Of a stretch of DNA of 64,000 nt, positions 46,217-58,370 are shown piece after piece. This stretch comes from Aricia agestis. Taxonomy: Eukaryota > Arthropoda > Insecta > Lepidoptera > Lycaenidae. The position numbers were made by a program, and so were the translations under genes. Positions within the stretch are counted from its first letter, which is position 1. Each line of letters begins with the position of its first letter. Below the pieces are notes generated by a model that saw nothing but the letters and a program-made list of their open reading frames with translations, was not told the origin of the DNA and ran no database searches. The DNA lies in contig NC_056418.1 in the NCBI RefSeq assembly GCF_905147365.1, forward strand, positions 16,181,262-16,245,261, read 5' to 3'.

Positions 46217-49121
46217 ATGCTTCCCATTAGCGTTTACTATCAAAACGTGAGAGGTTTACGCACGAAGACTACTGAGCTCTACCGCAACATATGTGCTAGT
46301 ACCTATGACGTGATCTGTCTTACAGAAACGTGGCTTGTCGCAGACATTGGTGATTGCGAGTTATTTGATGATAGATACACGGTCTGGAGGCGTGATAGGG
46401 ATTACGCTGCTACAAACCAAACTTTAGGAGGAGGTGTGCTCATCGCCGTGCGGCGAGACCTAGTAAGCGACAAGCGTAGCGAATGGTGTTCGACCGCTGA
46501 GGATCTGTGGATTACTTTGTCCATACGCAACAAGCGATCATCCACAGCATCAAAGATACATATTTGCGTAGTCTACATTTGTAAGCAGAACCTAGGTTTC
46601 TCTCAATCAGCCCAGCTTACGAACTTTTCCAATAGCCTGTACGATATTGTTCTTAGCAATATATCTGATACTTTTTTGGTTGTTGGTGATTTTAACTTGC
46701 CGAACATCTTTTGGCAACCTAACGATAGCGATCAGTCTCTAACTCCCCTAAATATACTAGGTGACGCCCAAATTGAATTCTTTGATAATCTTAATCTTAC
46801 AAACCTTCTGCAATATAACTCCTACGCTAACATTAGCAATAAAATTTTAGATCTGATCTTATCAAACAACGAATTAACAGTAAATCACTGCCCGGATGCC
46901 TTGGTGCCAGAAGATCTCCATCACAAAGCCCTCTGCGTTACTACCAACCCAGCTAATCTCTACACCCTTATGTCACAGCCCCGTACTAAATATCTATATC
47001 ATGCCGCTGATTTCACCTCCATCAACGATCGACTCTGTGAGATAGACTGGCCAAATGAATTAAACGGTGATACTGTCGAAAATGCGGTTCTAACTTTCTA
47101 TGATATTTTGTATAAAATCATTGACACTTACATACCTACTAAAGTCATGGCTCCTTCTCGTAGATTTCCTCCTTGGTATAAGCAACCACTTATTAAAATT
47201 CTCAGGGAAAAGTCAAAGTTTCATGCAAAATTTAAAAAGTATGGCAACCTATCGGATTATGAATCTTTTACTTTACTACGTGAAAGAGCCAAAACAATAG
47301 AGCGTGAAATGTACACTACATACATATCGAATATCGAGAATAATATTACTAAATGTCCTAAATCATTTTGGTCGTACGTGAAATCCAAAAGCCAATCTCA
47401 TTCGTACCCCTCCACTTTTAAGTTTAATGACTCTGTCTCTAGTAATGGGGTGGACATTTGTAACATGTTCTGTGACTATTTCGATTCGAACTTCCACTCC
47501 AACAGTACTGCTTATGATGGTGATACCCTCTCTGAAGAGTCATTAAGGTCAACATTGAACCCTAATTGTATTGCAGACATATCATCGATCGATATCAAAG
47601 ATTCCGAAGTCAATAAACTACTTAGGTCTGTCGATACCTATCGATAAATCTGCTGGTCCGGACAAAATCTCACCATTGTTTATTCGCGAATGTGCTGACA
47701 GTCTCACTGTACCGATCTCTATTCTCTATAAAAGATCTCTAGCCGAGGGCGTGATGCCCACTATATGGAAGTCAGCATTTATAACTCCGATACATAAGAA
47801 AGGGCCAAAAGATAATGTCCAAAACTATAGACCGATTTCCAAACTCTGCGTATTCGCTAAAATATTAGAAAAAATAGTACATGGTCAATTACACACATTA
47901 TTAAGGCAAAGTATGAGTGCTGACCAACATGGCTTCCTCGCAGGGCGATCTACTACGACCAACTTGATTATCTGTAGTGATTTCCTAAATAAGTGTATGT
48001 CAGAACGAACGCAGGTGGATGTTATATATACTGATTACGCTAAATGTTTTGATCGTCTCGATCACGTTATCTTGTTGCGTAAATTACTAGACATTGGCAT
48101 AAGGGGCGATCTATTTAGGTGGTTTGAATCGTATATTCGCAACAGATGTCAAACAGTGGTTCTGAACGGCTTTTCATCAAGAACTTCATTCATCTCGTCA
48201 GGTATTCCACAGGGATCTTTGTTGGGCCCTCTCTTATTCAACATATTCATTAATGATATATCCACACAATTTTCTAATTCTAAGATCTTACTATTTGCCG
48301 ATGACATGAAGATCTTGAAACAAGTCAAAGGCATTGAGGATGCTGTGTTGCTTCAGAGCGAAATTAACAACTTTTTTAATTACTGCAAATCCAATCGCTT
48401 AGATCTCAATGTTTCCAAATGCTTTATTTGCTCCTATAGTCGTAAACCCAATCCTTTAACGTACGATTACAAATTAGCTAACTCAACTTTAACACGAGTT
48501 CACGCTATAAAGGACTTGGGTGTAACATTCGACTCCAAGCTTTTGTTTGACACACACATAAACAATATCATTAATAAAGCATCGAAATCACTCGGCTTCA
48601 TTTCTAGAATAGCATCTGATTTTAATAATATAAAAACTTTAAAAATACTATATTGTAGCTTCGTCCGCACTCACCTAGAATATTGTTCTCAAATTTGGAA
48701 CCCCAATTATCATACGTACATCGAAAGAATAGAAAAAATCCAGAAAAAATTCTTAAGACTTGTCCAATTTAAATCCAGAACTTATGTATCGAACTACTTA
48801 TCGCGTTGTAAAAAATTTCATATTCTTCCACTATTTGAGCGCAGAAAAATTGCCGACATAGTTCTCCTATTTAAACTTCTCAACGGCATCATAGATTGTC
48901 CCGAACTCGTTGAAAAATTTAGCATCAGTGTCCCATCAGCGTCACTTAGACGTCATCAACTTCTGTACGTTCCCCCAGTATCAACAAACTATCGTCGAAA
49001 CTCCAATTTTTTTAGATCCAGTAGAACGTACAATGAGATTACTCGGAGCACAGAACTAGACTTATTCTGTACCAGTATTGGTAGAGTAAAGAAGAACCTT
49101 AGCGACCCCTTTTTTAAATAA
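46217..49121 (+). pseudogene. LINE ORF2: endonuclease and reverse transcriptase, one frameshift
   Basis: The first part (46,217-47,647) is an endonuclease/exonuclease/phosphatase domain with QNVRGL, LTETWL, VVGDFNLPNIFW and LDLILSNN. The final catalytic His motif reads EDLHHKAL rather than the usual SDH. The second part (in frame from about 47,643 to 49,121) is reverse transcriptase: NYRPIS, DQHGFLAGRST, motif A TDYAKCFDRLDH, motif B SGIPQGSLLGPLLF, catalytic FADD, then DLGVTFDSKL and LEYCSQIWNPNY. There is no RNase H. The protein would nick the target and prime cDNA synthesis. The parts are in different frames, separated near 47,625-47,650, where the string TCGATACCTATCGAT suggests a short insertion of about 10 bp. 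No other lesion was seen, so the copy appears young. Confidence 0.9.
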
Positions 49122-49326
49122 ATCAATATCATATACAATATTATTATGTAAGTATTATGTTCTTTGTTTGCTGTTTGTTTCTTTGTTTAACTTCTCTAGC
49201 GTATTTTATGTGTGTGAAAACTTGTAATTGGCCTTCCTGTGTTATTTTAAAACTACTTGTTACTCTAGCTGTAAGTTTTCCTAAATAAATAAAAATAAAA
49301 ATAAAATAAAATAAAAATAAAATAGA

Positions 49327-51217
49327 ATTAGGCTGGTTTTAGTGTCACGCGGACCGTCGGTACGGATGGCTCCGTATAGACCGATCTGTATGAAGCTTTA
49401 AGACGCGTTTTAGAGTAATGCGGACGGGTCCGTATGGAACCGTCCTCATAGTAATACCGACTAGCCTTCAGGAATATCGGTCTACATATACGAAGTTTCG
49501 CACTACGTCCGATTTCGGTTCGGATCGGATTCTGATCGAACGTGGTTCAATCATCCGTCATCAGAACATTAAAATTAAACTAATCATAATATTTTTATAA
49601 CATCATAATATTCACCTTCTATCATATTAAATATTAATTAATTCTGCCTAACAAGATTAGGTTTTAAATTATATCTAAGTCTTCGTAAACATTTCCGGGT
49701 CGAAACTCCAATGATTATTCGGTGTACCCGCCGAGTTCCCGGTCCTTGATCGAGGACATCAGCAGTCGCTCCCGGGGCGATCCCGGGACAATCCCGGCCG
49801 TATTGGGGGCCATAAAACCCCTCATCAGGTCGCGGGCCGCGGCGATTGCCAATAAAACGACCGTTAAACTCAGATATTCCCGAACCGTATCTGATGGAAC
49901 GAAAAACTTTTAAACGACTCGAATTTACTTCTTTAATGGCTATAAAGAGATATATACAATGTTATACAATGTACGGTCGATAGTTCAACGCCCAGTTAAA
50001 CTTCCTTACTCCTACAACTGCTTTGGTAATTTCTTATTAGATACGAGTTGAGAGAGAAGTGAGCACCACGCTAAACTAATTTTTTTCCCTTAAATACGCA
50101 AGATGTCTTGTCAGCCTTGCTATATGCGTTAATCAACCGTATACAGTGTGACCAATTTGATACTTTTTATGATTGTTTAATTTTTCATACATCGCTACGA
50201 GTACCATATGTTGTCGTACCATTGGAAAATTAGACGCCATAGAGTGAAGTCAAGTTGTTTAAGGGCGCGTTGCAGCATCAAAATCGTAATTAATTTCATC
50301 CCTTTGTGAGGAGCCTTTTTAAAGCTAACGTTAACATCATCTTTCCGCGCACATTCACGCTTCGACAAAACCGAAGCAGATAATTTGAGGGAATTAGTCG
50401 AACGAGGCCGATGGGTTCTGCCGGCCTCCGCCCCATCTGATTGTAATCGGGTTATCTGTTGCTCGTTTTGTCTCGTACGTGGGCCCAATCTCGTATCTTA
50501 CTTTCGATATGCTGACGTAATAAATTCGATGAAAACGTTGATTTCTCATGCCCCGAGCGAACTTCGGTGAATTATTCGGAGCGTTGAGAATCCATTATGA
50601 TGTGTCTGATACGTGATGGTCGACCGATTCGATGGATACGAAGATAATATTGAGCTCCAAAGTCCAGTAAGTTCAAACTTATCATATAACTGTAAAAATA
50701 TTCGATTTGCTGACTAGCCGCATGCAGCTCAACTTCAGGGCGCCGACTCATATCCCAAAATAAATATTATATTCCGAAATCAATTCACTTTGATCTCGCT
50801 GACGTCGTCGAATAATTGACGACAAACAACGACGAGGATGTTCGCGGAGATTCCGAAGATGTTTGTGTTGCGACGTGCGAACTCTTCTCAGTATTTCATC
50901 GGAGATATTCTGCGGACCAACAGGTTCATCGCTTTCAATTAGCTTCCCCTCCACTCGTTGACGTGTGCGGTGCGTATGATGCCGCATTCGATCGACGGCG
51001 GTTATTTTCATTTACTTAGAATACTTTCCCTGTATTTTCCTTTCATCTTTCATAAATTCTATGTACAATATTGAGGACAGGGAAGTATTTTTCGAAAGCC
51101 CTACAAAAAAAAGTGTGTTCATAAAAACGTATTTGACTTTATTAGAGCTTGGTATATTATGAAGAAGATGATTAACTTGTAGTTATTATTACGGATTGCT
51201 ATTAGCTACGTACTCGT
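49327..51217. other. Unassigned sequence between retroelements
   Basis: Two diverged repeats with GCGGAC and CGTATGGA words lie at 49,345-49,440. A GC-rich stretch at 49,728-49,850 is open but unrecognised. Two regions with overlapping frames on both strands lie at 50,195-50,490 and 50,748-51,019; the latter is open for 87 codons on the minus strand with a basic, Arg-rich peptide. None resembles a known protein. Confidence 0.35.
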
Positions 51218-51402
51218 ATACTTTAGGGTGTGTATATAGAGCTGTGAAAGTTCGGCGACGAAAGAATATATATTTTTTAATTTTTATATGGGCAAACTTA
51301 TGACGATGCAGCTAGGGCGCTTGCCCATACAAATCACAATAAAATATTGAATTTTAGCCCTACGACATTCACAGTGATAGATACATAAGGGACAGTATTA
51401 AT
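51218..51402. mobile_element. Decayed palindromic MITE (copy 4)
   Basis: ATACTTTAGGGTGTGTA at the left, GGGCAAAC...CTTGCCCATACAAA in the centre, and TTCACAGTGATAGATACATA at the right match the 32,980-33,250 family in order, but the termini and much of the pairing are lost. Confidence 0.55.
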
Positions 51403-51533
51403 CTGACAAAAATCAGTGGGTAATGTGTTGAGCTAGCAGACGGTCACGCTCCACGTTATGCACTACGCAGCTAATATTAATTATTAATCAATATTTTCGC
51501 GAATCGCGCGGCTGATTGCCGCTGCACGTCACC

Positions 51534-52588
51534 ATGGCGCTCATGGCGAATGAGTTGCTGGCGTTCATCCAGCACGCCATCGACACAATGGACGAGATCA
51601 GAATACTGCAGATCTGCAAGTCCTCGTTCACCAGCGAGGAGATTGCCCAGGGAAAGCAGTTGCTGTACGAGACGCTCGGTCAGAGCGCGAATATGCCATC
51701 GCGACGGAGGGATGGAACTGAAAGAAGCGTGCAGGATATAATATCCTTGCTGAAGCAGACGGATCCGGATGAGGTGCCGGCTTTTGTGGCGAAAAAACTG
51801 CACAAGCTGTCGCCCGTGACGCTGGACCACGTCGACGTCGTCACCCTCTTAAAGAACATCAAGTTCCTGAAAGAAGAGTTGGCCAAAGTTCGAGGTAGAC
51901 TGCAGGCATCAGAGTCTACGATCAGCGACCTACGTAATGAATTATCACAATTAAAGAGTGGTAATTCAATTAAAGAGTGATCACCTGATGCCGCGTTCGT
52001 CACTTGCCGACGTGGTGCGCAGGCGATCACGTTCAGCCCGTCAGCACTTTCAGACGGGTCAACGTACGAGCACGTCATCGCCGCCGCCGCTGCCCCCGCC
52101 GCCCGCTCCCCGCCTGCAATGGAGCCGCGGCCGAACTACGCAAGTGTCGCCGCTTGCCCCCCGCCTTCTCCCCCGCGTTCAAAAAACAATGGGAAAAAGG
52201 AGGCTCCTGCAAAAGAGTGTCCTCTCTCCGACCGAAAGTGCGATGATGACGGGTTTATAAGAGTGGAGAGGAAGAAGAAGAAACCCGTCGTCCGCAACCA
52301 TCGCGGCACCGCACCCGAAGGACCCGAGCAGCTGTTGCGGCGTGAGACTCCCGCGACGCCGCTGGACGTGTCCAGGCTGCACTGGTCCACGACGGTCGAG
52401 CAGGTCGTGGACTACATCAGGAGCAAGACCCACCTCGTCTTGAGGGTCGAGCGTTTGGAGTCCCGCCACAAAGTCAATTTTAGCTCTTTTGTGGTGAGGG
52501 TCCCGACGCATCATCTACTGACTTTCGAGAAGGAGGAGTTCTGGCCGATTGGAGTCGTTTACAGGAGGTTCCGAGGACGACTTCCGAA

Positions 52589-52590
<2 letters not shown>
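51534..52590 (+). pseudogene. Retroelement ORF1/gag-like protein with one in-frame stop
   Basis: The start at 51,534 has a strong context (CACCATGG). The first 148 codons begin MALMANELLAFIQHAIDTMD and include DIISLLKQTDPDEVPAFVAK, VTLDHVDVVTLLK and a C-terminal coiled coil, then TGA at 51,978. The same frame resumes without another stop and encodes an Ala/Pro-rich linker, NYASVA, DGFIRVERKKKK, and a C-terminal domain with VSRLHWSTTVEQVVDYIRSK and FSSFVVRVPTHHL...FRGRLP. I recognise this as the ORF1 type of a retroelement widespread in insects, but cannot name the clade. A direct repeat of CAATTAAAGAGTG spans the stop. The frame is cut at the TA microsatellite, and no ORF2 follows. Confidence 0.65.

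Positions 52591-52634
<44 letters not shown>
52590..52634. repeat. (TA)n microsatellite
   Basis: About 22 TA units. It directly follows the conserved GRLP codons of the gag-like frame, so it probably marks the point where the retroelement copy is broken. Confidence 0.9.
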
Positions 52635-52635
<1 letters not shown>

Positions 52636-52869
52636 CACTTAGTTTTATGCAGTTACTTAGTGTATATTATGGAAAAACAACATGTAACATGGGCTCTTAA
52701 CTATGTCAAGATAATATTATCTTGCTATAGTTATAATTTATATTATGTTACATAATATTTATTGCCGCTTACACAAGTACTCTTGAATAAATTGTTACAT
52801 TATCAAAAGTCAAGTGTTCATGACAATATTATACGATACGAGGCACAAAAGTCAAGTGGGCAGATTATA

Positions 52870-53128
52870 CAGGTTGTAACAAAAACTAGTGATAATACTT
52901 TAGGGTGTGTACATGTTCTTTGTAGAGAATTCACTGTGAAAGTAGCAGCGATGAAAGACCAACATTTTTTTTCACTTTTGTATGGAGAAACTCGTGACGC
53001 TGGGGCCCTTGCCCATACAAAAGAGAAAAAAAAAATTGGTCTTTCTGAGTTGCTACTTTCACAGTGAACTCTCTACAAGGAACACGTACACACCCTCAAG
53101 TATTATCACTTATTTTTGTTACACACAG
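52870..53128. mobile_element. Palindromic MITE flanked by TA (copy 3)
   Basis: Ends CAGGTTGTAACAAAAAC and TTATTTTTGTTACACACAG, with TA at 52,868 and 53,129. The arms match those of the 32,980-33,250 copy through AATACTTTAGGGTGTGTAC, TTCACTGTGAAAGTAGC and TTTCACTTTTGTATGG. Full length, 259 bp. Confidence 0.85.
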
Positions 53129-53596
53129 TATAGTACAGTATATAGCTTTGGTTAATTGTTACCTTGATCAAAAGTTGTATGTTCATGGCAATATAATATG
53201 AGGTATAAAGGTCAAGTGTGCATTGTAATATAATATAGGTAGTACACTATATATTACGCATTCCAATTAGTACATACACGTGGTGCGCGGCGCTATTTTT
53301 TAGGAATTTCATATATTTTTCAATACCGACCTTTATGAAAAGTGAACTATTCCACACAAAGCCCGCATATTTATATACCGAGTTTGATTTTTTAGCGTTC
53401 TGGTTATTTTTTAACTAAAAATCAGAATTGGAGCCAACGGAGCCAGTAGCCACGGTTCGTAGAGTATATCTAACGACGGCCAGTAAGCGAGTCGGCTCGA
53501 ATTTCAGTTGTTAGTTGTTACTACACGTCCAGTGTCCACATCCTAATATATCAACGCGACGTACAGCTCAGTCGAATTACAAAGCACTAAGGCCGG

Positions 53597-53740
53597 TATA
53601 AATAGTCAGTACTCAAGATGCATCTCGGTCTCAAGACGCGGTTCGGCTCTATGATTGGTCCAAATTTTGACAACCAACCAATCACAGAGCCTGAACCGTG
53701 TCTTGAGACCGAGATGCATCTTGAGTACTGACTATTTATA
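53597..53740. mobile_element. MITE with 41-bp perfect terminal inverted repeats
   Basis: TATAAATAGTCAGTACTCAA... (53,597-53,637) is exactly inverted at 53,700-53,740. Pairing continues with mismatches through CGGTTC.GGCTCT.TGATTGGT. It is 144 bp with almost no loop and is preceded by GGCCGG. The family is common in Lepidoptera, but its class is not evident here. Confidence 0.85.
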
Positions 53741-53753
53741 ATGACCTTGTAGT

Positions 53754-54022
53754 CAGTCCACACGGCGGGTTGCGTCGACGCAGCGCTGCCATTTGACGCA
53801 TAGCCGGCCAAACGGGCGCTGCGTTATCGCCGCGTTATAAGTTATAGCAAAGCAGTCTTAACGTCAACACCCGCTCCCGCTTCGTCTGGGGGGCTGCTGT
53901 CCGTCATTTGTGCGTTGCGACGACGCAGCGCGCCGAGTGAACACCTTTGTTGTTTGTATGTAAAACAACGCAACGGCAGCGATGCGTCGACGCAACGCTG
54001 ACGCAACGCGCCGTGTGGACTG
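53754..54022. mobile_element. hAT-like MITE with CAGTCCACACGGCG ends
   Basis: CAGTCCACACGGCG at 53,754 and CGCCGTGTGGACTG at 54,022 are exact inverted repeats, with GTTGCGTCGACGCA/GCGTCGACGCAACG words following inside. The CAG...CTG termini and 269-bp size fit hAT-derived MITEs. The flanking eight bases are not a perfect duplication. It begins 13 bp after the previous MITE. Confidence 0.75.
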
Positions 54023-54215
54023 GCTCTAACGCGCTACAACAATATTGATGTCGCGTCCGTGTCGGTGTCTGCCAGTCGTGTCGGTCATCAGTTCTCCTGG
54101 GTTCCGCCAGTAAAGGGATAGATATTGCTATTGATATTGTAGACAGATGGCGGGCCTATACTACTTAATTTGGTAACGTTATATCCAACTATGCCGCAAC
54201 TACAACTTTATACAT

Positions 54216-54545
54216 GGAAGAGCCATGCTTCGGCACGAATGGGCCGGCTCGACCGGATAAATACCACATTCTCACAGAAAACCGGCGTGAAATAGCGCTT
54301 GCGCTGTGTTTCGCCGAGTGAGTGAGTTTACCGGAGGCCCAATCCCCTACCCTATTCCCTTCCCTACCCTCCCCGATTCCCTTCCCTTCCCATCCCTACC
54401 CTCCCCTATTACCCTATTCCCTCTTAAAAGGCCGGCAACGCACCTGCAGCTCTTCTGATGCTGCGAGTGTCCATGGGCGACGGAAGTTGCTTTCCACCAG
54501 GTGACCCGTGTGCTCGTTTGCCCCTTCTTTCATAAAAAAAAAAGA
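54216..54545 (+). mobile_element. LINE-tail-sharing SINE-like element, forward copy
   Basis: GGAAGAGCCATGCTTCGGCA at the start, a pyrimidine tract of CCCTACCC and TTCCC units at 54,344-54,423, then the GCAACGCACCTGCAGCTCTT tail and an A run at 54,533-54,543. It is the mirror copy of 127-462. The tract is C-rich here, so its quadruplex-forming strand is the minus strand. Confidence 0.75.
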
Positions 54546-54745
54546 ACTAACAAGACTACTACTTAAAACCCAGAAGAGATGTATTAGAGCTATTAAACGA
54601 ACTGAGAGCTGCAAAACCAATCTTCAAGCAAATGAATATCTTAACGTTGCCCTGTCTATACATCTATGCAGTAGCACTATATGTATTTCAAAACAAACAC
54701 CGATTTTTGTCTTTTCATGTAGAACGGAATTGTTGAATAGTAGTT
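54546..54745 (+). pseudogene. LINE ORF2 C-terminal scrap
   Basis: The frame LLKTQKRCIRAIKRTESC, after a one-base change to LPCLYIYAVALYVFQNKHRF, resembles the region just after the thumb of insect LINE reverse transcriptases (the ...QKRAIRAI...LPCLYIYE... pattern). About 200 bp, frameshifted and without catalytic residues. It directly follows the A run of the previous element. Confidence 0.55.
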
Positions 54746-55039
54746 TCTTTAACAAAATCATTAATATGATACATAACTATTCAATAACAAAATCATTAAT
54801 ATGATACATAACTAATAATTTTGTTACTTTATTTATTCCACATTGATATTAATTGATATGAAATGTTTTAATTATTTAAGTAATATTGTTAGTTTAAGTG
54901 AAATCGTGATGTACTTTGAAATATTTGTATACCTTGACGAAGGTGGAAATGTAGTGAAACCGTTATTAAGTTTAATACCTGTTACATATAAATTATATTA
55001 TGCTATTCTATTCAAAACGCGTCGCGTAGATGTATTTCT

Positions 55040-55109
55040 ACATTTGTATGGATTTGACAGATTTGCAAGACCTCTCACGCTCACCAAATCTGTCAATTCA
55101 GTACAAATT
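55040..55109. mobile_element. Small palindromic element (about 70 bp)
   Basis: CATTTGTATGGATTTGACAG and CTGTCAATTCAGTACAAAT pair with a few mismatches around a 20-base centre. Its size suggests a minimal MITE or the remains of one. Confidence 0.5.
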
Positions 55110-57277
55110 TAGAAACACATATTCGTCGCGTTGCGGTCTGGATTGACCCTAATATTAAATTGACGTAGGTCAGTCAACTGCCTATAAATCAATTTGATGT
55201 TACTTTAAAAGTACTTCTGCGTTATAAAACTGGCCACCATTATGGAAACCGGTGTAGAAGGCACTAATGTGATGATGTTCATTGCTGAATATCAGTTACA
55301 TTAGCTGTCGGACGTGATAATAGAATCGGACAGAGTTATCGTCCCGTAATTCACGATAATATTAGTGTAGAGGCCGCGCCGCCAGTTATATGCTAATGCT
55401 CATATTATGTCACTATTTTCCGATCATTTCACACGGATAATACTGACGTGGCTGTGTGGAGAAATGCTACTAAAATTCCGTGCATTAATATTGTTTTAAC
55501 TTTTAGCGAATAGCGATAAGTATCACCTACTTATCCCTGTTATAATAAAATACTACTAAAATTCCTGACATATATTTTTTTACTTTTTTCAGGGCCTCAT
55601 CTGTACAATGTATATCGTACCTTTAATGCTTCATGCTATGCGAGTGAGGTGTTGCGAACGACCAAATAAAAAGAGAATATAAAACTGCAACTTCGCCGTC
55701 TCGCTGTTATGTTGTTTGAATGGAAAGCTAATAAACTCCGCCCGCGGTAAACATTTTTCTCCATTTCCATGTTGTTTATACAATAAACATCCCGTGCACA
55801 TAAACATTCTTCTATCTAAAAACGTTTAAAATATTGTTGCGGTAAAACATGAGGTTGTATTTTTACTCGAATGCGGTACTTATATAGCTCTTTTATATAT
55901 TTTTTGTAAAATACCGGAGATGTAAAAGGATTTTAGTTTTCAGCTTTTGGTGTAGCAGATGCGATTTGAGTGGTTCTAGCTTTATGCGTCGATATACATA
56001 TACAAATATTTGTCGGTCAATCTTGTCGCGGCCAACAGCTAAGAGCTGATTGAGTAATGTCAACTTTGAGTCGATATAACTTAGCCTGGCCTGTCTATTG
56101 GTGCGAGAGATACCTTCGTCCCGCGAGAGTTACGTAGTGTTGAGTCGGTGCAAGAATATTCGCAAAACAAATATAATTACCGTCCTAAGTCCTAACAATG
56201 CAACGGGACGAGTTACAACATTTCATTTATGATATTCAATTTTGTGACTTGACTTTTGGAACATAAAAAGTCTTCTAATCTCATATAATTATGAATATTA
56301 TATTGGACAATTTCTCATATACTTATTATGAAAAGTCAGCTATCGACCGCGACCTTGGAAGGTTTGTGCATGTAATATCCACAACTTAAACACCACACGT
56401 CAGCTGATTTTATAAAAGTAGCTCTGATAACGTCACTCACTCCACCAATTCTTATCACTTTATATTTCGGCTGAGTAAAATTAAGTTTTGATGCCTTATC
56501 GAGGCCTTCGTATTTATTTAGCTAGACGAAGGTCAAAAAGATATACTTCAATTATTTAATTTTCGACTACTTCTTGCAATTCTATTTCTTTTCAGTGACA
56601 AAGACTAGACGATTAAATACATTTAGCAACTAGTCCTTCTGGGACAAGATTTTGTTGGCGAATAAAAGTACTAGTCGTTCTCCTCCATAGGAAAGTGTAT
56701 CTTATCAGGACGAGCAAAGCGAACCCTAGTAGATCCTACAACCTGTACCTTTTGTGGTACACTTTACGGAAAAACTATCACGCCTTGATTTGTACTTTGA
56801 CATAGTAATTTTTATTCATATAAATTATGGATGTGTTTTCATCAGTCAGTCAAGGTTTTTTTATATGTGAATGTGTCATCATCAGTCAGTCAAGGTGCGA
56901 CGACGCGAGCCCTCACAAAGCTCGGCTTTTAGCTAGTATTTAGAATCTTAAAAAAATTTAAAATGAGGAAAATTGAGACGCATAAAATCATATAAACCCT
57001 AATAGGTTTATATTGTGATTGTATGCCTCTCGAGTTTAGTGGGTAATCCTACTAAATCAGTACCTACTATCGATAATAATTTGGTTCCTAGTAGCTTATA
57101 GTTTTACTTTTATGATACAAAATTATTTTTACGGTATTCCTGAATACAAATTTTATTTAAGATGTTCAATTTTAATGAGTTTCCGAGGAGTTTGGCAACA
57201 AACACCGCGACAGGTGAATTTTATATATTAGATAGTTTGTGCGAATAGTAGGCGCCGTAGATACATAATAATTATAA
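55110..57277. other. Unassigned spacer
   Basis: No gene found. The word CATCAGTCAGTCAAGG occurs twice about 41 bp apart (about 56,839 and 56,880), followed by GCGACGACGCGAGCCC and AAGCTCGGCTTTTAGCTAGT, which look like one end of an interspersed repeat. Otherwise AT-rich. Confidence 0.4.
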
Positions 57278-57774
57278 CTAGAGATCGCCCAATGGTCGAA
57301 ATTCGACCTTACTTGCAACGAAATTAGGACTACTACCTATTTTTTGTAAAAAATATTGACTTCATTATAGTTTTTTTCAATTCTTGTCTCTGGGACTCAG
57401 CTAATCTCAGACTGGCCGTTTAAGCATTGTCTAATAGTATCTAAAATTAAATTTAAAAAACAATAATCCATTTTCAATTTGTCAACTTGTTGTCAACAGA
57501 CTTCAACCATAAATAAAAGAGTATAATTCGGTAAGTATGTATAGGCTTGTCACTCAAAAATCTGTCATTTTTCCTAGTAGTAGTGTCGTAGTGTGTGTAA
57601 CGTTTTATTTGTTAAAAATATATTAAATGGATAATTTTAAAATAATGGTAGCTCGATGCACTCCTTCACCATATAAACTATAACTGTGCGAAATTTCATG
57701 CACCTACGTTTCCCCATTTTTCGTAAAAAGGGTTACAAAGTTTTTCTCTCGCGTATTAATATACGAGTATAGAT
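57278..57774 (+). mobile_element. Lepidopteran non-autonomous repeat (GAGATCGCCCAATGG type)
   Basis: Begins ACTAGAGATCGCCCAATGG and ends with the conserved GCACCTACGTTTCCCCATTT ... GCGTATTAATATACGAGTATAGAT tail. The layout is familiar from many lepidopteran introns. Non-coding. The GTATAGAT end resembles that of the 607-1,468 family, so both may use the same LINE machinery (inference). Confidence 0.65.
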
Positions 57775-58370
57775 AGTACAATAAGTGATATCAGCGGGGC
57801 GCAGAGCCCCATAAAGTTAAAATATTTAAACACATCAGTAATAACAATTACACGTTTCATTAAACTACGCCGCCCGCCCTCCCCGCCCCGCCCGCAGCCG
57901 CCCTACGCCGCCCCACGCCGCCCACACCGGCACCTCCAAGCCAAACATCACAGAACATTTATTCAATTGTTAACAATTATGTTGTTTGTGAGATTAAATT
58001 GTATTTCTTCCATTACGAAGTTATAATAACAATACATTTTGGTCATAAGGAAGTATCAAGTTCATTAGCAGTTTAACATAACGATTAACTCACGCATTAT
58101 TTGGGTCGACTAATGAATTTTCTACTAGAAATATTTTAACGTAAACATGAAATTGTTGGGCTTTGTTACTAATTGATAAATAAGTGTTTGAATCAAATTA
58201 TTATTATTAGTAGCATTTTAGAGGCAGGACCTCTGTTCACGCTTAGAGTTTTAGATTGAACTATAACTCAAAATTGTATTTTTTATTTACATAGAGGAAT
58301 TTCCTTTCGTGATGAATTGATGATGTAAATATTATCATCTATAATATATAATTGATTGTGCCGTCGGTTC
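57775..58370. other. Spacer with GC-rich CGCCC block
   Basis: A C-rich stretch of CCGCCC/CCCCGCC words at about 57,865-57,935 sits in otherwise AT-rich sequence. No gene recognised. Confidence 0.45.

Larger units (their letters stand above)
42508..49326 (+). mobile_element. Near full-length CR1/Jockey-group LINE with tandem 5' duplication
   Basis: The order is 5' region (duplicated), ORF1 with PHD-like finger, 498-bp spacer, ORF2 with endonuclease and RT, a short 3' UTR, and an A-rich tail of AAATAAAAT-type units (about 49,282-49,326). There is no RNase H domain. PHD-bearing ORF1 proteins are established for CR1-like non-LTR elements, which supports the group. The tandem copies are 42,508-43,775 and 43,776-45,043. 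No clear target duplication was found. Confidence 0.9.
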
